Assembly (NCBI GenBank): GCA_016869645.1
Contig: VGDO01000011.1
Coordinates: 1-58,012, forward strand
DNA: 58,012 nucleotides
Direction of reading: 5' to 3'
Source: Alphaproteobacteria bacterium
GTDB taxonomy: Bacteria; Pseudomonadota; Alphaproteobacteria; SHVW01
The notes under the pieces were generated by a model that was not told where the DNA came from, made no database searches, and worked only from the letters and a program-made list of their open reading frames with translations. Positions 35,161-43,500 of this stretch are shown piece by piece. Positions within the stretch are counted from its first letter, which is position 1. Every line of letters starts with the position of its first letter. The position numbers and the translations under genes are program-made.

Positions 35161-36840
35161 GTGATCATCCGACTCCTACCGGCGCTCACTTTAGGCGCAT
35201 TCCTGCTGCCCATCGTCGTTGGACTGGCCGGCACGCTGGCGCCGGCGTTTGGCGTGCTGCCGGCGATCGGCGCGGTCGAGCCGTCGCTCGCACCCTGGCG
35301 CACGCTACTCGATTGGCCGGGCTTCGCCACCTCGCTGCGGCTGACCCTCACCGTGGGCGCGCTCGCCAGCTGTGCGGCGCTCGCCGCCGCCGTGGCCCTC
35401 GTCATCGTGGCCTCGCGCTGGCGCCGGTACGGGCGCCTGCAATCCCTGCTCACGGCCCTGCTCGCCTCGCCGCACGCGGCGATCGCATTGGGCTTCGCCT
35501 TCATCATCGCGCCGTCGGGCTGGATCGTTCGAATCATCTCGCCTGAGCTGACCGGATGGGAGCGCCCCCCGACCGGACTCGTCACGCTGCGCGATCCCTA
35601 CGGCCTCGCTCTCGTGGCCGGGCTCGCGATCAAGGAGATACCGTATCTCGCGATCATGCTGGTATCGGCGCTGGGGCAGGTGCCGGTCGAGGCTTTGCTG
35701 CAGAATGCGCGGGCCATGGGCTACAGCCGCACGACGGCGTGGCTCAAGCTCGTGCTCCCGCAGGCCTGGCCGCAGATCCGGCTGCCGTTCTATGCCGTCG
35801 TCGCCTATTCGTTCTCGGTCGTCGATCAGGCCCTCGTGCTGGGACCCGGCACGCCGCCGCCGCTCGCCGTGCTCGCGACGCGCTGGTTTTCCGACTACGA
35901 CGTGGCGCTCTATCTGCCGGCCGCGGCAGCCGCGATCCTGCAGCTTGGCGTGGTCGCGGCGGCGATCTTCGCCTGCTTCCTCGTCGAGCGGCTGATCGCG
36001 CGTGCCGGCCGAAGCTGGGCCGAAGGCGGCGGCCGCAGCGGCGCGGCCGATCCGTTGGTCGCGGTCGTGGCCGGCCTGGCGCTGGTGGCGGGAGCCTTAG
36101 GCCTGGCGTCGCTGGCGGCGCTCGTGCTCTGGTCGGTCGCCGGGCCGTGGAGCTTTCCCGATGCGTGGCCCGTATCGCTGACGCTCGATGCCTGGCGATC
36201 GTCGCTCGGCTCGATCGCAGCACCTCTCGAGGCGACCGTGATCGCTGCGGCGGTCGCAACGGCGATTGCGCTCGTGCTCTGCATCGGCTGCCTGGAGAAC
36301 GAGGCGCGGCGCGCGCGACGCCCCGGCCTGCCGACCATGTGGATCATTTACGTGCCGCTGCTCGTGCCGCAGATCGCGTTCCTGTTCGGCGTGCAGGTGG
36401 CGCTGGTGCGGCTCGATCTCGACGGCAGCGGGGCCGGGGTGATCTGGACGCATCTGATTTTTGTGCTGCCCTATGTCTTCCTCTCGCTATCGGATCCATG
36501 GCGCGCACTCGATCCGCGCTATGCGCGAAGTGCGGCCAGTCTCGGCGCCTCGCCGGCGCGCATCCTGCTGACCGTCAAGCTGCCGATCCTGCTGCGGCCG
36601 ATCCTGGTCGCGGCCGCGATCGGCGTTGCGGTCAGCGTCGGCCTCTACCTGCCGACCGTGTTCGCCGGCGCCGGGCGGATCAGCACGGTCACGACCGAGG
36701 CCCTGACGCTGGCGACCGGCGCCGACCGCCGGATCGTGTCGATCCACGGCTTCCTTCAGGCCGCGGTGCCGCTGTTGGCCTATGGCGCCGCACTGCTGGC
36801 GCCGCGCCTCGCGTTCCGCCATCGACGGGGGCTCGCGTGA
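35161..36840 (+). CDS. ynjC: YnjC-like double permease
   Basis: A 559-residue fusion of two permease modules, as in YnjC and ThiP. Each half has about six hydrophobic segments and its own EAA-like loop: ALLQNARAMGYSRTTAWLKL in the first half and RSAASLGASPARILLTVKLP in the second. The GTG start is 4 nt after the ynjB stop. Its end overlaps none of the ATPase frame, which begins 19 nt later. Confidence 0.9.
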   Translation: MIIRLLPALTLGAFLLPIVVGLAGTLAPAFGVLPAIGAVEPSLAPWRTLLDWPGFATSLRLTLTVGALASCAALAAAVALVIVASRWRRYGRLQSLLTALLASPHAAIALGFAFIIAPSGWIVRIISPELTGWERPPTGLVTLRDPYGLALVAGLAIKEIPYLAIMLVSALGQVPVEALLQNARAMGYSRTTAWLKLVLPQAWPQIRLPFYAVVAYSFSVVDQALVLGPGTPPPLAVLATRWFSDYDVALYLPAAAAAILQLGVVAAAIFACFLVERLIARAGRSWAEGGGRSGAADPLVAVVAGLALVAGALGLASLAALVLWSVAGPWSFPDAWPVSLTLDAWRSSLGSIAAPLEATVIAAAVATAIALVLCIGCLENEARRARRPGLPTMWIIYVPLLVPQIAFLFGVQVALVRLDLDGSGAGVIWTHLIFVLPYVFLSLSDPWRALDPRYARSAASLGASPARILLTVKLPILLRPILVAAAIGVAVSVGLYLPTVFAGAGRISTVTTEALTLATGADRRIVSIHGFLQAAVPLLAYGAALLAPRLAFRHRRGLA

Positions 36841-36859
36841 GCGCGGCAAGCCGTACGCA

Positions 36860-37498
36860 ATGACAGGCGGCACGCTCAGCCTCGACGGCGTCACGATCGC
36901 TCTGGGGTTCCGGCGCCTGGTCGACGGGTTGACGCTCGCCATCGCACCGGGCGAGGTCGTGACGGTGATGGGGCCGAGCGGTTCGGGCAAGTCGACCCTG
37001 CTCGCCTATGTCGCAGGCTTCCTCGACCGGCGCGTCTTCACCGCGTCGGGCAGACTTCGGCTCGGCGGCGACGACATGGTCGACGTGCCGCCTGAGCGGC
37101 GGCGCATCGGCATGCTGTTCCAGGACGATCTCCTGTTCCCGCATCTGTCGGTGCGCGGCAATCTGCTGTTCGGCCTCGCGCCGGGGGGATCGGCCGAGCT
37201 GAGGCGCGCCCGGGTCGACGAGGCGCTCGCGGCGGCCGATCTCGCGGGCTTCGGCGACCGCGATCCGGCAACCCTGTCAGGCGGTCAGCGCGCCCGCATC
37301 GCCCTGCTGCGCGTGCTGCTGTCCGCGCCGCGCGCGCTCTTGCTCGACGAGCCGTTCTCCAAGCTCGACGCGGAGCTGCGCGTTCAGTTTCGCATCCATG
37401 TCTTCGGCGAGCTCAGGCGCGCCGGTCTGCCGACGTTGATGGTCACCCATGATCCGGCGGATGCCGCGGCAGCCGGCGGCAAGGTGGTGGCGCTCTAA
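36860..37498 (+). CDS. ynjD: YnjD-like ABC transporter ATPase
   Basis: A 212-residue ATPase with Walker A GPSGSGKST, MLFQDDLLFPHLSVRGN at the Q-loop, signature LSGGQRARIALLR and Walker B LLLDEPFSKLD. It lacks a C-terminal regulatory domain, as usual for YnjD and ThiQ. I chose the ATG at 36860, since the upstream in-frame sequence overlaps the permease. The stop overlaps by 4 nt the end of a convergent small gene that opens the phage-like region. Confidence 0.92.
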   Translation: MTGGTLSLDGVTIALGFRRLVDGLTLAIAPGEVVTVMGPSGSGKSTLLAYVAGFLDRRVFTASGRLRLGGDDMVDVPPERRRIGMLFQDDLLFPHLSVRGNLLFGLAPGGSAELRRARVDEALAAADLAGFGDRDPATLSGGQRARIALLRVLLSAPRALLLDEPFSKLDAELRVQFRIHVFGELRRAGLPTLMVTHDPADAAAAGGKVVAL

Positions 37499-37866
37499 CT
37501 CCCGCGCGCCCGCCGGCCGCGCCGCTGCGCCTGCCGGTAGCGCATCCATGCGGTGGCGACGCGCCGCGTCAACGTCGCCTCGCGCAACTCGGCGATGGCG
37601 GGCGCCACGGCGTTGCGCCGGCGATCGCCGCCCGAGCGCCACAGCCGGAGCGCCGTGATCGTGTCCCGTACCTCGTGCCGCCAGAAGCGCAGCGCCGCCT
37701 CGCGATCGGCCGCGGCCTGGGCGGCAGGCGCGGCACTCTTGCCGGTGGCGCCGGGCATGGCGGCGTGGCCGGCCGGAATGACGCCGTCGTAACGCCGTTC
37801 CGGATCGGACGGGCGCCGGCGGCGGCGGTGCCGGACAGAAAGGGCAGGGGATAGGAAACCCGTCAT
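37495..37866 (-). CDS. Small basic hypothetical protein
   Basis: A 123-residue Arg/Ala-rich protein (MTGFLSPALSVRHRRRRR...). The C-terminal half, AADREAALRFWRHEVRDTITALRLWRSGG and VATAWMRYRQAQRRGRR, looks helical. No domain is recognised. A perfect 18-bp inverted repeat lies 15 bp upstream (37881-37902), so it may be under the nearby repressor's control. The longer open frame through 39015 is a shadow of the repressor gene. Confidence 0.55.
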   Translation of the reverse strand: MTGFLSPALSVRHRRRRRPSDPERRYDGVIPAGHAAMPGATGKSAAPAAQAAADREAALRFWRHEVRDTITALRLWRSGGDRRRNAVAPAIAELREATLTRRVATAWMRYRQAQRRGRRARGS

Positions 37867-37880
37867 GGCACGAGCCGACG

Positions 37881-37902
37881 ATAGGAATAAGAATATTCCT
37901 AT
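37881..37902. promoter_or_regulatory. Perfect 9-bp inverted repeat, candidate phage operator
   Basis: ataggaata (37881-37889) and tattcctat (37894-37902) form a perfect dyad with a 4-nt spacer in an AT-rich pocket. The same 9-mer ataggaata recurs at 42970-42978, about 90 bp before the terminase small-subunit gene, with a degenerate right arm. It lies between the repressor's 3' end and the start of the minus-strand gene. CI-like repressor binding is inferred. Confidence 0.55.
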
Positions 37903-37976
37903 ATAGTGACGATCGCGGCGACCCGCAAGAGGCCGGCTTGCGGCCGGAGATCGTCCGGCCTTGCGTCTTGCCCGGC

Positions 37977-38747
37977 TTACATGCGCCGGCTGAACCACAC
38001 GACGCGGCCGATGATGTTGACCTCCTCGGCGGTGCGGTCGTAGCGCTGATAGCGTGGATTGGCCGACGTGATCGCGAGCTTGGGCGGGTCGGAATTCGGC
38101 ACGTGCTCGACCTGCTTGGCGACCAGGCCGAGACCGTCGAACAGCACGAACACGCCGGGCGGCGTCGGCGCGCGACGGCTCGTGTCGACCAGAACCTTGT
38201 CGCCGGGCAGCAGCAGGGGCTCCATCGAATCGCCGTCGATCGTGATCACGCGCAGGTCGCCGCCGCGCGCGCGCAATTCGGTCTGCACCCACGCCGTCGG
38301 GAAGTACCAGCGCGCGCCCCCGTGGTCGTCCGCCGGCTCGCTTTCGACCAGCTTGCCGCCGCCCGCAGCAGCGCGCACAGCCATTTCCGGCACCGCGGTC
38401 AGCTGGCCGGCCGCCGTCGTGCTGCGCAGGAGGCTCTTGGCGCGCGCCAGCCGTTCGCTGCGATTGGAACGGTCGGCAGCGCCACGGCCGATCCCGCGCG
38501 GCGCGACCGCAACCGGCTTCATGGCGCGCGGATCGTCCTCGCGCAGCAAGCTTTCGTCGATGCCGAGGAAGGATGCCAGGCGATAGCGCACATCCTCGGG
38601 CAGGCGGCGCGGCGTGCCGCGATAGATGAATTGGTGCAAGTAGGCGTGGTTCTTGCCGGCGGCGAGCGAGCACGCCTTGAGATCGGTCGGCGGCTGTCGC
38701 CCCGCGATCAGGTCGATCATGCGACGCCGCAGCACGTCGAGCGCCAT
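37977..38747 (-). CDS. S24 family (LexA/CI-like) phage repressor
   Basis: A 256-residue repressor. The N-terminal part (VLRRRMIDLIAGRQPP to LASFLGIDESLL) looks like a helix-turn-helix domain. The C-terminal S24 peptidase fold has the nucleophile Ser in DGDSMEPLLLPGDKVLVD and the catalytic Lys in GLVAKQVEHV, both needed for RecA-stimulated self-cleavage. An Ala-Gly type cleavage site is plausible in the AVRAAAGGGK linker. It is divergent from the gene at 38980, as in lysogeny control regions. Confidence 0.88.
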   Translation of the reverse strand: MALDVLRRRMIDLIAGRQPPTDLKACSLAAGKNHAYLHQFIYRGTPRRLPEDVRYRLASFLGIDESLLREDDPRAMKPVAVAPRGIGRGAADRSNRSERLARAKSLLRSTTAAGQLTAVPEMAVRAAAGGGKLVESEPADDHGGARWYFPTAWVQTELRARGGDLRVITIDGDSMEPLLLPGDKVLVDTSRRAPTPPGVFVLFDGLGLVAKQVEHVPNSDPPKLAITSANPRYQRYDRTAEEVNIIGRVVWFSRRM

Positions 38748-38979
38748 CTCCGTCTCCGTTGTCCGGCGGCTGATGCGCCGCGCGGTCAGGCCGAATGGAT
38801 CCGGCTGAGCCTAGCAAGCCAATCGGAAAAATGCGAGGAAAAAAATTATAACAAGAAAATTCATATTGCCGATCCGCCGGGCGGGGCGCTACCTTATCAT
38901 TGATGAGGGCGCGAACGGCCTGAAAATGGCTCGGGACCGGGCGCCCGGTGCAGCACACAAGCGGGCAGGAGAGGCAGCG
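38748..38979. promoter_or_regulatory. Divergent control region of the phage-like repressor
   Basis: A 232-bp gap between the repressor (minus) and the next gene (plus). It holds the most AT-rich run in this part (about 38826-38868, aaaaaaattataacaag), which could supply promoter elements in both directions. CAGGAGAGG precedes the plus-strand ATG. No clear repeat of the operator dyad is present here. Confidence 0.45.
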
Positions 38980-39522
38980 ATGAGCGGTGGAAAGGGTGGC
39001 GCTCTGCGCGAACAAATCACGAACTTCGAATTCGATTCGGCACCGGGGCCGGGCCCGGCACGCGCCAATTTCGCCGTCTCAGCATTGCCGACCAGCCGGT
39101 CTCCCGGCGGGCGGGGCGGCCGACGCGACCCGTTGCTGCCGCGCGAGCAGCGCGACGAGCTGCTGCGGCGCGCCGCGCGCGGCGAGGACGATGTGTCGCT
39201 CTCGCTCGCCTTCGGCATCGCCGCCCACCAGGTCGCCAAGCTGCGCTACAACAACGCCGTCAAGATTCGAAAGCTGCGCCAGATCGAGGCCGGCCCCGCG
39301 GCTCCCGTCGAGGAGGGCGACGAGCCGCCGCCGATCGAATGTGCGTTCGCGGTTCTCGCCGAGCGGGTCGAGCGGCTGCGCGGCGGCTTCTTCCGCCTCG
39401 ACGGTCGTCCCGCCGGCCTCAAGCACATTATGGCCGTCGCCAACGAGGTGAGACTCGAGCGTGGCGAGCCGGCAATACCTTACCCCGGAATCGTGACGCC
39501 TCCTCCGAGCGAGCGCGAATAG
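38980..39522 (+). CDS. Hypothetical phage-region protein, possible DNA-binding
   Basis: A 180-residue protein. Residues about 45-95 (DPLLPREQRDELLRRAARGE, LAFGIAAHQVAKLRYNNAVK) resemble a helix-turn-helix of the kind found in phage or sigma-like small proteins. The last part, PPIECAFAVLAERVERLRGG, is a second helical block ending in a Pro-rich tail. The ATG follows CAGGAGAGG. Located where Cro or early genes usually sit. Function not assigned. Confidence 0.65.
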   Translation: MSGGKGGALREQITNFEFDSAPGPGPARANFAVSALPTSRSPGGRGGRRDPLLPREQRDELLRRAARGEDDVSLSLAFGIAAHQVAKLRYNNAVKIRKLRQIEAGPAAPVEEGDEPPPIECAFAVLAERVERLRGGFFRLDGRPAGLKHIMAVANEVRLERGEPAIPYPGIVTPPPSERE

Positions 39523-39688
39523 AGAGAACTTTCCGCCAGCCAGACGCAGCTCTGGGGCCAAGGCAGCGGGACGCCGAGCCTGACCCGGCTCCTGGGAGCA
39601 TTCGCGTCGTGACGGCGCAAGAATCTTGACCCGCGCCGCAGCGTGCGAATGACCAACGCACGCATACTTGATCAGCAGGGGACATTGC

Positions 39689-40141
39689 ATGACCGAATTC
39701 TGGACCGAAGACGCGGTGAAGGCGCGGCTTGCCGAGGCGGCGGACACGCTGCGCCGCTTGCCGGGCGGCGTGATGCGCGCGCGGTTGACGGGCTGGCCCG
39801 AGGTGGTACGCGCCGCGGCCGAAGCCTATGGCTATGACGGCGCCAGAATGCGGCCGGCCGCGCCGGGCCCGGCCGCGATCTCGCGCATGGATGAGGCGCT
39901 CGCCTGGCTGTTCGCGCTCGATCTCGATGCACGTCGCATCGTCTGGGCGCGCGCCGGTCGCGTCTCGTGGCGCCGGCTCGAGGACATGGATGGCCGCAGC
40001 CATGTCACGCTCCGGCGCGTGCACGACCGCGCCATGGCGGCGATCGCCCGGGCGCTCAATTCCGGCTTGTGCGGCGCGGATTGGCCCAAATCGCCCAGGA
40101 CCGCCGGAAAGACCGTTCCGTTCGCCAGGCGAAGCGCCTGA
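39689..40141 (+). CDS. DUF6362 family protein
   Basis: A 150-residue protein with WTEDAVKARLAEAADTLRRLP, MDEALAWLFALDLDARRIVWAR and SWRRLEDMDGRSHVTLRRVH, matching the DUF6362 family found in alphaproteobacterial prophages near terminase. I chose the ATG at 39689. Its role is unknown; position suggests DNA packaging or late-gene control. The last 25 residues are basic. Confidence 0.75.
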   Translation: MTEFWTEDAVKARLAEAADTLRRLPGGVMRARLTGWPEVVRAAAEAYGYDGARMRPAAPGPAAISRMDEALAWLFALDLDARRIVWARAGRVSWRRLEDMDGRSHVTLRRVHDRAMAAIARALNSGLCGADWPKSPRTAGKTVPFARRSA

Positions 40142-40165
40142 CCCCGTGCGCCCGGCTTCGCCGCT

Positions 40166-40465
40166 CTAATCGCTGACGGACAAGGCCTTCGTATCGAGGC
40201 TCGTTGCCTCAACTTGGGCGAGCGCATAGCGACCGTCGTCGCCGAGCTGTTGCCATGCCGCCGCGCATTGCCGGTGCTGCTCGCGCTCGACGGTCGGAAA
40301 ATCCATACGCGCAGCCAGCCTATGCGCCTCGCGCGCCTGCCAATCCGCGGCCATGACCAGATGGGCGAGCGTGGCGCACAGCTGTTCCCGCTTGGTCGCA
40401 TAGCCCCGGTGCGGCCCCGAAAATCCGAGGTCGCGCTCGGCCGCCGCATTCGAATCATCAGGCAT
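40166..40465 (-). CDS. Small hypothetical protein
   Basis: A 99-residue protein beginning MPDDSNAAAERDLGF. The helical middle (KREQLCATLAHLVMAADWQA, REAHRLAARMDFPTVERE) is free of low complexity. No domain recognised. It converges on the DUF6362 gene with a 24-bp gap. The open frame continues upstream to 40828, but that part reads like noise. Confidence 0.5.
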   Translation of the reverse strand: MPDDSNAAAERDLGFSGPHRGYATKREQLCATLAHLVMAADWQAREAHRLAARMDFPTVEREQHRQCAAAWQQLGDDGRYALAQVEATSLDTKALSVSD

Positions 40466-40896
40466 TCTGATCCCCCGCCTGCGCGCATTGCTTGGAACGC
40501 CGTGTCGGCGCTCCAGGGCTGCGTGCTCCACCAACCACAGAACCGTGACGACGATCGTGATGCCGGGTTTGGATCCCGGCATGGACATGTGGGGTCCCCG
40601 CCCCGATGGGAAATTCCTAGACCTTGGCGTCGCGGCGGAGCAATCCGGAAGACTACTTATCGGTCCCCGACAGCCGGTTGCAACTCCGGTTGTCGCGTCG
40701 CGCGGAGAGCGATAAGCTCCGTGCCGCATCCCCCCGACATCCCCCCGAAAACACCGCACGCAGTCGGCTCGCGCGAGCCAGCGGGCTGCGGCATGGCTGA
40801 GGATTCCGGGAGCGCGCATGTCGGCCAACCATCAACGCTTCGACGCACTCGCGCTCCGGCGGCGCCCCCGCCAACTCTGACGGGCGCATTCACGCG
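40466..40896. repeat. Intergenic stretch with a palindromic repeat
   Basis: No gene is supported in this 430-bp gap. It contains a hairpin atgccggg / cccggcat (40560-40567 with 40575-40582, 7-nt loop) of the type scattered between genes in alphaproteobacteria. Three proline/arginine-rich shadow frames cross it. Confidence 0.6.
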
Positions 40897-41256
40897 ATGG
40901 CGACCATCCTTATCATCGACGATCATCCCGACGTCCGCGAGGTGCTTCGCATCATGCTCGAGGTGGCGGGACATCGCGTCATCGACGCCGTCTCCGGCAC
41001 CGAAGGCCTCGCCGCCTTCCGTGAGCACAAGCCCGACCTGACCATGACCGATCTCCGTCTGCCCGACATGGAAGGCACGGACGTCGTGCACGCACTGCGT
41101 CAGATTGATCGGGTTTGTCCAATCGTCTTGGTCTCGGCCGAGCATCCCGAGGAGCTGGAAGCAATCACGCTCGGCGCCAAGGCTGTGCCGACCTTGTCGA
41201 AGCCATTCACGCGCCAGCGACTGCTCGCCATCGTCGAACAGGCGTTGAAGACATAG
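40897..41256 (+). CDS. Single-domain response regulator (CheY-like receiver)
   Basis: A 119-residue receiver domain with no output domain. Asp8 and Asp9 (IIDDHPDV) bind Mg2+, Asp52 (MTDLRLPD) is the phosphorylation site, Ser80 (VLVSAE) is the switch residue and Lys102 (LSKPFTR) completes the set. It probably signals by protein contact or acts as a phosphate sink. No cognate kinase is adjacent, though a histidine-kinase remnant lies at 48460. Confidence 0.9.
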   Translation: MATILIIDDHPDVREVLRIMLEVAGHRVIDAVSGTEGLAAFREHKPDLTMTDLRLPDMEGTDVVHALRQIDRVCPIVLVSAEHPEELEAITLGAKAVPTLSKPFTRQRLLAIVEQALKT

Positions 41257-41534
41257 CGCGGTCTCGCGGACGCACTCGCGTCGCCTGATCGCTTCGAGCG
41301 TTCAGCCAAATGCAGGCCTCATCTGCATATCCATTATGGAACGACATCGTGGGCCGTTGCTTGTGCATAAGGGCGGAACGCGGGCAGCAGGCAGCGCCAC
41401 TTGCGCTGGTCGGGACACCGCGCGAGCCGTTCGTATCCGCTCCGAGCCGCCTGATGGGGCACCGCAAGGCGTGTAAGTGACCGGGAAGATCCCTGGGCGC
41501 GCGTGCCGCAGTCGCTGCCTGGAAGAGTTCGCAA

Positions 41535-42311
41535 ATGCAAGAGTCGCTTCGGACCTATCTCATCACAATCGTAGGCGCGCTTGCCATCAGCGCCGCTCCG
41601 ATCTTGCTCAACGCGGTCTTCGATCCGGTCAGTATCGACCGACCGGCCTGGGCGCGCGTTGGCAAGGGCGGCGGCCATGGTGACCAGGGGGGCGGCGACA
41701 AGGGTAGCGATAAGGGCGACAAACGAGGAGACAAGAGCGACAAAGGCGGCAACAACGACGGCCCGCCCAATGGCGGCAATCCGCCCATGGGTGGCAATGC
41801 CGGACGGCGGGGAATTGGCGGCGATGAGCCGATTGATCGCGACCTGCCATGGATGATGCCGGACTATGCCGTGCCCATGCCGCGATCCGGCAGCGCTGAG
41901 CCAGTCGATCGCTCATCGCCGTGGATTTTTCCCGATTACGCGATTCCGGGGCCGGCAACGCGAGGACCATCGGCGACGCAGAACGCCGGTCGGCTTGGCG
42001 GCGTGCCGTCAGACCTGCGCGTCGCCGCGCTGTGCGAGCCTTCGGCAGCCGGAATTCCGGCCGACACGACATCGATCATCAGTTACTACGCCGCGCGTTC
42101 ACGTCGCGACGAGGGTGTTGCCTCCTGTTCGATCGACAATGCTGCACGCGCGCTCGCCGAGGCGTCGGGCGAACCGATCACACGTGCCGACGTGGCACGC
42201 CTCAATCGTCAGCTTGGCCTGCCAGCAGATCCGCGAGTCGAGGCCATCATCGCGGATCGCGCCTCGGACTTCCAGAGAGCGACGGTAGATGGCTGCCGAC
42301 GCCCCAGGTGA
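41535..42311 (+). CDS. Secreted or anchored low-complexity protein
   Basis: A 258-residue protein. Residues 8-30 (YLITIVGALAISAAPILLNAV) form a signal or anchor. A Gly/Asp/Lys-rich stretch follows, with repeated GDK and SDKG blocks (residues about 45-75). Then two copies of a short repeat appear, DLPWMMPDYAVP and SSPWIFPDYAIP. The C-terminal 100 residues, with Cys in ALCEPSAAG, ASCSIDN and DGCRRP, look folded. No family is recognised. Confidence 0.65.
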   Translation: MQESLRTYLITIVGALAISAAPILLNAVFDPVSIDRPAWARVGKGGGHGDQGGGDKGSDKGDKRGDKSDKGGNNDGPPNGGNPPMGGNAGRRGIGGDEPIDRDLPWMMPDYAVPMPRSGSAEPVDRSSPWIFPDYAIPGPATRGPSATQNAGRLGGVPSDLRVAALCEPSAAGIPADTTSIISYYAARSRRDEGVASCSIDNAARALAEASGEPITRADVARLNRQLGLPADPRVEAIIADRASDFQRATVDGCRRPR

Positions 42312-42440
42312 AATGCCGCTAGGTTGCCGCTTCGACGGCCGCCAGTTCGCCGGCCGGCATGTGTTCCCAAGTCGTGACGCCATCGGTGCGAAAGATCTGG
42401 CCACGGCAATCTGCGGCATAGACCGCGCAGGAGGCATCCA

Positions 42441-42764
42441 ATGAGTGATAAGCGTCGTCTGACGCCTCAATCGCATCTAACGTATGTGGATCGACCGGAA
42501 ATTTCTGAAACATACGCCGACTCCCTGGAAAAAATCATCGTCGATTCAATGGGAGCGCGAATGGAGTTCGTCGTGCATCGCCACGACGAACCTTCCCCCA
42601 ACTCTATCCCCACCGGACGCAAATATACGTCATGCCGTTTGCTTCTGTCACGCGCGGGGTTCCTCGATCTGGCCAACAAGATCGATCGAGTCGTCAAAAC
42701 CATGCTCGAGCGTGGCGAGATCCGACGGATCACGCCGCCATCGCCAACCTCCAAGTCGAACTAG
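42441..42764 (+). CDS. Small conserved hypothetical protein
   Basis: A 107-residue protein. An excellent ribosome site (aggagg, 42429-42434) lies 6 nt before the ATG. YVDRPEISETYADSLEKII, RMEFVVHRHDEPSPN, PTGRKYTSCRLLLSRAGFLD and LANKIDRVVKTMLER suggest a short alpha/beta protein of a kind I have seen in alphaproteobacterial accessory regions, annotated without function. It may be a regulator, but no motif proves it. Confidence 0.7.
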   Translation: MSDKRRLTPQSHLTYVDRPEISETYADSLEKIIVDSMGARMEFVVHRHDEPSPNSIPTGRKYTSCRLLLSRAGFLDLANKIDRVVKTMLERGEIRRITPPSPTSKSN

Positions 42765-43068
42765 ACCTCACAGCCAAAATTTTGAGCGGATGTAAATTGC
42801 ACGCCGAAAAATCATCGCGCGTCAGGACTGTTGATTCACGGGGTGGAACCGGCGCCAGCCTATCCGTCAGGTCTGCTGCCGCCGGCAGGAATGGGCGTCG
42901 CCCCTGCGGCGAACGACCGGATTGAGGGTCCCATCAAGCGCCCGGCCTAGACTGATTTTCGAAAAATCGATAGGAATATGCCTAGGATCGGGGGCTGCGC
43001 GTCCCGCCTGCGCGAACGGACCCGGAATCCCGCCGCAACCCTGTCGGCCTCTCAAGCCAGGTCCAGCC
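42765..43068. promoter_or_regulatory. Leader region of the terminase genes with a second ataggaata site
   Basis: This 304-bp gap has no supported gene. AT-rich sequence at 42955-42984 holds ataggaata (42970-42978) and a tagg-N6-ccta dyad (42971-42984), resembling the dyad at 37881. Placed about 90 bp upstream of the terminase small subunit, it could be a repressor-controlled late promoter. Confidence 0.45.
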
Positions 43069-43500
43069 ATGGCTCACCAAGCCAAGCCGCCGCCCCGCCG
43101 TGGTCGGCGTCACGCGCCGCGATTGCGCTCAACCGCGGTCGGATCCGACGCCGGACCGCCGTTTGGCGCCGAGCCGGGCACACCGCTCGCGTACATGTTG
43201 GCGGTCATGCGCGACGAGACCGCCGACGAGGAGCGGCGCGACGCGATGGCGCGCGCGGCCGCCCCCTTCGTCCACCCCAGGCGCGCCAGTTTCGAGGGCC
43301 GGCTGCACGGCACCGAGGTTTTCAAAGTCAGCGCGGAACCGATGGCGGACGCCGAGTGGTTGCGTCGCCACGCGACGACGGTGCAGAGCAGCGGGCCCGC
43401 CACATCAGATCATGGACACGATGTCCGATCCGACCGCGAGCATCATCTGGCGCCCGCAGCCGGGCCCACAGAAAGCGCTCGTCGATTGCCCCGTCCCTGA
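43069..43500 (+). CDS. Probable phage terminase small subunit
   Basis: A 143-residue protein with a basic N-terminus (AHQAKPPPRRGRRHAPR). The core PLAYMLAVMRDETADEERR, DAMARAAAPFVHPRRAS is typical of small terminases, which bind the packaging site. The last 30 residues (after ATTVQSS) run into the terminase large frame: the gene overlaps it by about 90 bp in a different frame. The family call rests on this core block and on position. Confidence 0.7.
   Translation: MAHQAKPPPRRGRRHAPRLRSTAVGSDAGPPFGAEPGTPLAYMLAVMRDETADEERRDAMARAAAPFVHPRRASFEGRLHGTEVFKVSAEPMADAEWLRRHATTVQSSGPATSDHGHDVRSDREHHLAPAAGPTESARRLPRP

Noticed and set aside
37495..39015. 506-residue minus frame through the repressor gene
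   Set aside because: Only the last 123 codons (from 37866) lie outside the repressor. The upstream part is a frame-shifted shadow of it.
42319..42513. 64-residue minus frame (MFQKFPVDPHTLDA...)
   Set aside because: It overlaps the start of the well-supported gene at 42441, which has a strong ribosome site. The reverse frame has no family match, although its composition is not absurd.
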